A stretch of 6,789 nt of DNA from Methanobacteriota archaeon (lineage in GTDB: Archaea; Thermoplasmatota; Poseidoniia; Poseidoniales; Thalassarchaeaceae): the NCBI GenBank assembly GCA_002714745.1, contig PAYF01000036.1, positions 1-6,789 on the forward strand, read 5' to 3'. The notes under the pieces are model-generated. The model saw only the letters and a list, made by a program, of their open reading frames with translations. It searched no databases and was not told the origin of the DNA. Positions within the stretch are counted from its first letter, which is position 1; each line of letters starts with the position of its first letter. Of this stretch, positions 5,553 to 6,789 are shown in pieces. A program made the position numbers and the translations under genes.

Positions 5553-6366
5553 CCGCACAATTTCTACATTGTGAGTTGCGTTTACGGAACTCTTCGATGT
5601 CCATCTCTCTGTGCCAAACCCCGTGAGATGGCTGATGGTCCGCCTGCACGACAAAGAGTGCGCCCCAGGCATGGCGATGCGTTTGGCACCCAGCGTGTTC
5701 TCGGCGCGGCAGCATGCACGAACCACCGATACATTTCAGCGCAACATTGTACTTTTCCGCCATTTCCGCATGCGCTCGACCCTCACCGCCACTGAGCGGA
5801 CTTTGCGCCCCATCGCAACAAGTCAAGACCCACCAGTCGTCATAGCCTATGACTGTCCCTGGGCGCACCAACCGATTCCGAAAAAGAAAGTCCAGAGAAT
5901 CGCGCGCACTTTCGTAAAGGTCCACGTCAACATCAATGTATGCCGCGGGGCGCATTTCGGTGGCAAGACCGTCATCCAGTAGAGAAACGTTGAAGAATCC
6001 ACCTATGAAGTTGACGTTACGTTGCAGCTTTTTTGTGAGTTGGTTGCGGGGATCCGCGGCATAGTCGCCGGCGTGCCAACTGTAGTCAACCGACGCGTCT
6101 CCCAAACGCGGCGATTCAAATGTATGCGGAAGACCTTTGAACGAATCCAGTCCCCAGAAGTCAAAGGATGCGTCAAGGCGCGCATCAAGAAATCGCATTG
6201 AAGTCCCTCGAAAAACCCCGAGTTGGTAAACGTCAGCGAGCACGCTGCTGTCAATGCCGCGTCGAGCTTCAGCGATTGCACAGACCGCCAGCTCGCGCCA
6301 AGCACACTTTCCGTGGCAGCAAGACGTACAATTTGCACGCGTTTCCCATCCCATCGCGAATGTCAT
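5515..6366 (-). CDS. TylF/MycF/NovP-type SAM-dependent O-methyltransferase
   Basis: This 283-residue protein has the signature motifs of the TylF (macrocin O-methyltransferase) family: G50-x3-G54-T-S for SAM binding, GLDSFKGLP (72-80), IDVDVDLYES (144-153) and YDDWW (175-179). D149 or its neighbours and D176/D177 are the expected metal-binding and catalytic acids, so it looks active. Characterised members methylate sugar hydroxyls on antibiotics; relatives in algae and large viruses probably act on glycans, which is an inference here. The ATG at 6366 is chosen over an in-frame GTG at 6378. Unusual additions are a cysteine-rich N-terminus (C13, C16, C17, C21) and a basic C-terminal tail whose last residues and stop come from the flanking repeat. 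Base and codon use (for example CTA, ATA, AAA, TCT) is unlike that of the neighbours and points to recent acquisition. It diverges from the gene at 6455 and runs the same way as the 178-residue gene. Confidence 0.9.
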   Translation of the reverse strand: MTFAMGWETRANCTSCCHGKCAWRELAVCAIAEARRGIDSSVLADVYQLGVFRGTSMRFLDARLDASFDFWGLDSFKGLPHTFESPRLGDASVDYSWHAGDYAADPRNQLTKKLQRNVNFIGGFFNVSLLDDGLATEMRPAAYIDVDVDLYESARDSLDFLFRNRLVRPGTVIGYDDWWVLTCCDGAQSPLSGGEGRAHAEMAEKYNVALKCIGGSCMLPRREHAGCQTHRHAWGALFVVQADHQPSHGVWHREMDIEEFRKRNSQCRNCAARYRRRASAAIS

Positions 6367-6454
6367 CGTGTTGGACACCCTAGGTTTGGCACGCTAGGAG
6401 ATAGGAACGGATGCGCGCCACCGATAGCGCGACGGCGCCGCGACGACGACGCCG
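6367..6454. promoter_or_regulatory. Divergent spacer between methyltransferase and secreted-protein gene
   Basis: These 88 bases lie between two outward-facing ATG codons and contain the right copy of the flanking repeat. No TATA-like or other known promoter element is clear. CCTAGG and GCTAGG occur close together at 6379-6398. If the methyltransferase is an insertion, its promoter either came with it (6367-6391) or lies in the repeat. Confidence 0.35.
6392..6431. repeat. Flanking 40-base direct repeat, right copy (B)
   Basis: This copy shares 34 of 40 bases with copy A (5513-5552). It starts 26 bases upstream of the methyltransferase ATG and ends 23 bases before the ATG of the rightmost gene. 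The palindromic edges CGCTA and TAGCG are kept, but five of the six mismatches fall in the middle, where the inner stem of copy A is lost. Confidence 0.85.
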
Positions 6455-6789
6455 ATGCTCGCGCTCGTCTTCGCCTCGCTCGTGCCGCCGTCGGCCGAGG
6501 TTTACACGGGGTCGCTGCTGGGCGTCTCGGCGCGCGTGCTCTTGGACGAGGCCGACCAGCTGGCGCACGTCAAGCTCCAGGGCATGGTGCTGGGCGGCTC
6601 GGTCGAGGGCGTCGGCTGGTTTGACCCGCACGATGGCTCGCTCCAGGTGCAGCCGTCGATCGAGCGCGTGATGCAGCGCCGCGCGTGCCGCATCCTCGGC
6701 GCGTCGCGCGCCGACGCGACGCTCACGATCGACTTGCAGCTGCCCCTCTTCGGGAAGCGGTCGATGGTCTTGGAGCGCGTGCAAGAGAG
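6455..6789 (+). CDS. Probable secreted or membrane-anchored protein, N-terminal 111 residues (cut by right window edge)
   Basis: The frame runs from the first ATG after an in-frame TAG (6425-6427) to the window edge, giving 111 residues plus two bases. Nearly every third codon position is G or C, the strongest support for this frame among several that are open here. The N-terminus (MLALVFASLV, then PPSA) resembles a short signal peptide with cleavage likely after A14, though it lacks the usual basic residue. The rest alternates short hydrophobic strands with polar residues (for example residues 36-56 and 88-100) and has one cysteine (C78), suggesting a beta-rich soluble domain. No family is recognised. 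It diverges from the methyltransferase. If that gene is a later insertion, this gene would originally have diverged from the 178-residue gene. Confidence 0.6.
   Translation, partial: MLALVFASLVPPSAEVYTGSLLGVSARVLLDEADQLAHVKLQGMVLGGSVEGVGWFDPHDGSLQVQPSIERVMQRRACRILGASRADATLTIDLQLPLFGKRSMVLERVQE

Larger units (their letters stand above)
5513..6431. other. Lower-GC gene cassette bounded by 40-base direct repeats
   Basis: The DNA between the two repeat copies (5553-6391) differs from everything else in the window. Hand counts of single 60-base rows give 31/60 G+C (6001-6060) and 26/60 (5881-5940), against 39/60 in the nuclease gene (1801-1860). The shift starts and ends at the repeats. One gene, the methyltransferase, fills the segment. 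This suggests insertion or recombination at the repeat, bringing in one foreign gene. No transposase or integrase is seen within it, and no terminal inverted repeats spanning the whole segment are evident. Confidence 0.6.

Noticed and set aside
5469..5726. Upstream extension of the 178-residue protein to an ATG at 5726
   Set aside because: It would overlap the methyltransferase gene by more than 200 bases in another frame and read through the lower-GC cassette, giving a segment unlike the rest of the protein.
5513..6431. Classical insertion sequence or transposon
   Set aside because: There is no transposase, no short target-site duplication and no inverted repeats spanning the segment. The flanks are direct repeats, so I call it a cassette of unknown mechanism.
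6380..6784. Minus-strand frame opposite the rightmost gene
   Set aside because: It is Arg/His/Glu-rich without motifs, whereas the plus frame from 6455 has strong third-position G/C bias and a signal-peptide-like start.
1..6789. tRNA, rRNA or other structured RNA genes
   Set aside because: I saw no cloverleaf, no conserved rRNA blocks and no riboswitch-like element on either strand, though reading by eye could miss an unusual one.

Overview
This window looks like part of a GC-rich, intron-poor and tightly packed eukaryotic-type genome. The best guess is a large double-stranded DNA virus of a protist or alga (a nucleocytovirus or mirusvirus). A compact protist locus is less likely. The reasons are inferential: genes on both strands lie 62-90 bases apart without visible introns, no start has a clear Shine-Dalgarno sequence, one start sits in a complete Kozak sequence, and two genes encode large membrane proteins with cysteine-rich, sequon-bearing outer domains. 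No hallmark viral gene (capsid, packaging ATPase, polymerase) is present, so the assignment stays open.

Layout, left to right. Positions 1-1259 (minus) hold the first 419 residues of a membrane protein cut by the left edge. After a 77-base divergent spacer comes a complete RecB-like PD-(D/E)XK nuclease (1337-2161, plus). A 251-base convergent spacer follows, with a small hairpin, a strong minus-strand G-quadruplex motif and a hexamer repeat. Next is an 818-residue, eight-pass membrane protein (2413-4869, minus). Upstream of it, on the same strand, are an unrecognised 178-residue helical protein (4932-5468) and a TylF-type O-methyltransferase (5515-6366). Diverging from the methyltransferase at the right edge is the start of a probable secreted protein (6455-6789, plus, open at the edge).

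Two points stand out. First, the methyltransferase differs from its surroundings (about half G+C and relaxed third positions, against about two-thirds G+C elsewhere). It is bounded on both sides by an imperfect 40-base direct repeat (34 of 40 identical), and the left copy supplies its stop codon and last residues. It looks like an acquired gene cassette. Second, the two large membrane proteins share a layout: a single N-terminal membrane anchor, then an outer domain of nearly 400 residues with many cysteines. A short similar stretch lies where the complete protein enters its seven-helix region, so they may be paralogues with the rest of the first lying off the left edge.

How the genes work together is only partly visible. 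The membrane proteins could be surface or virion-envelope components, the methyltransferase could cap a sugar on a surface glycan, and the nuclease would act in DNA repair, recombination or genome processing. No single pathway joins them on the evidence here.
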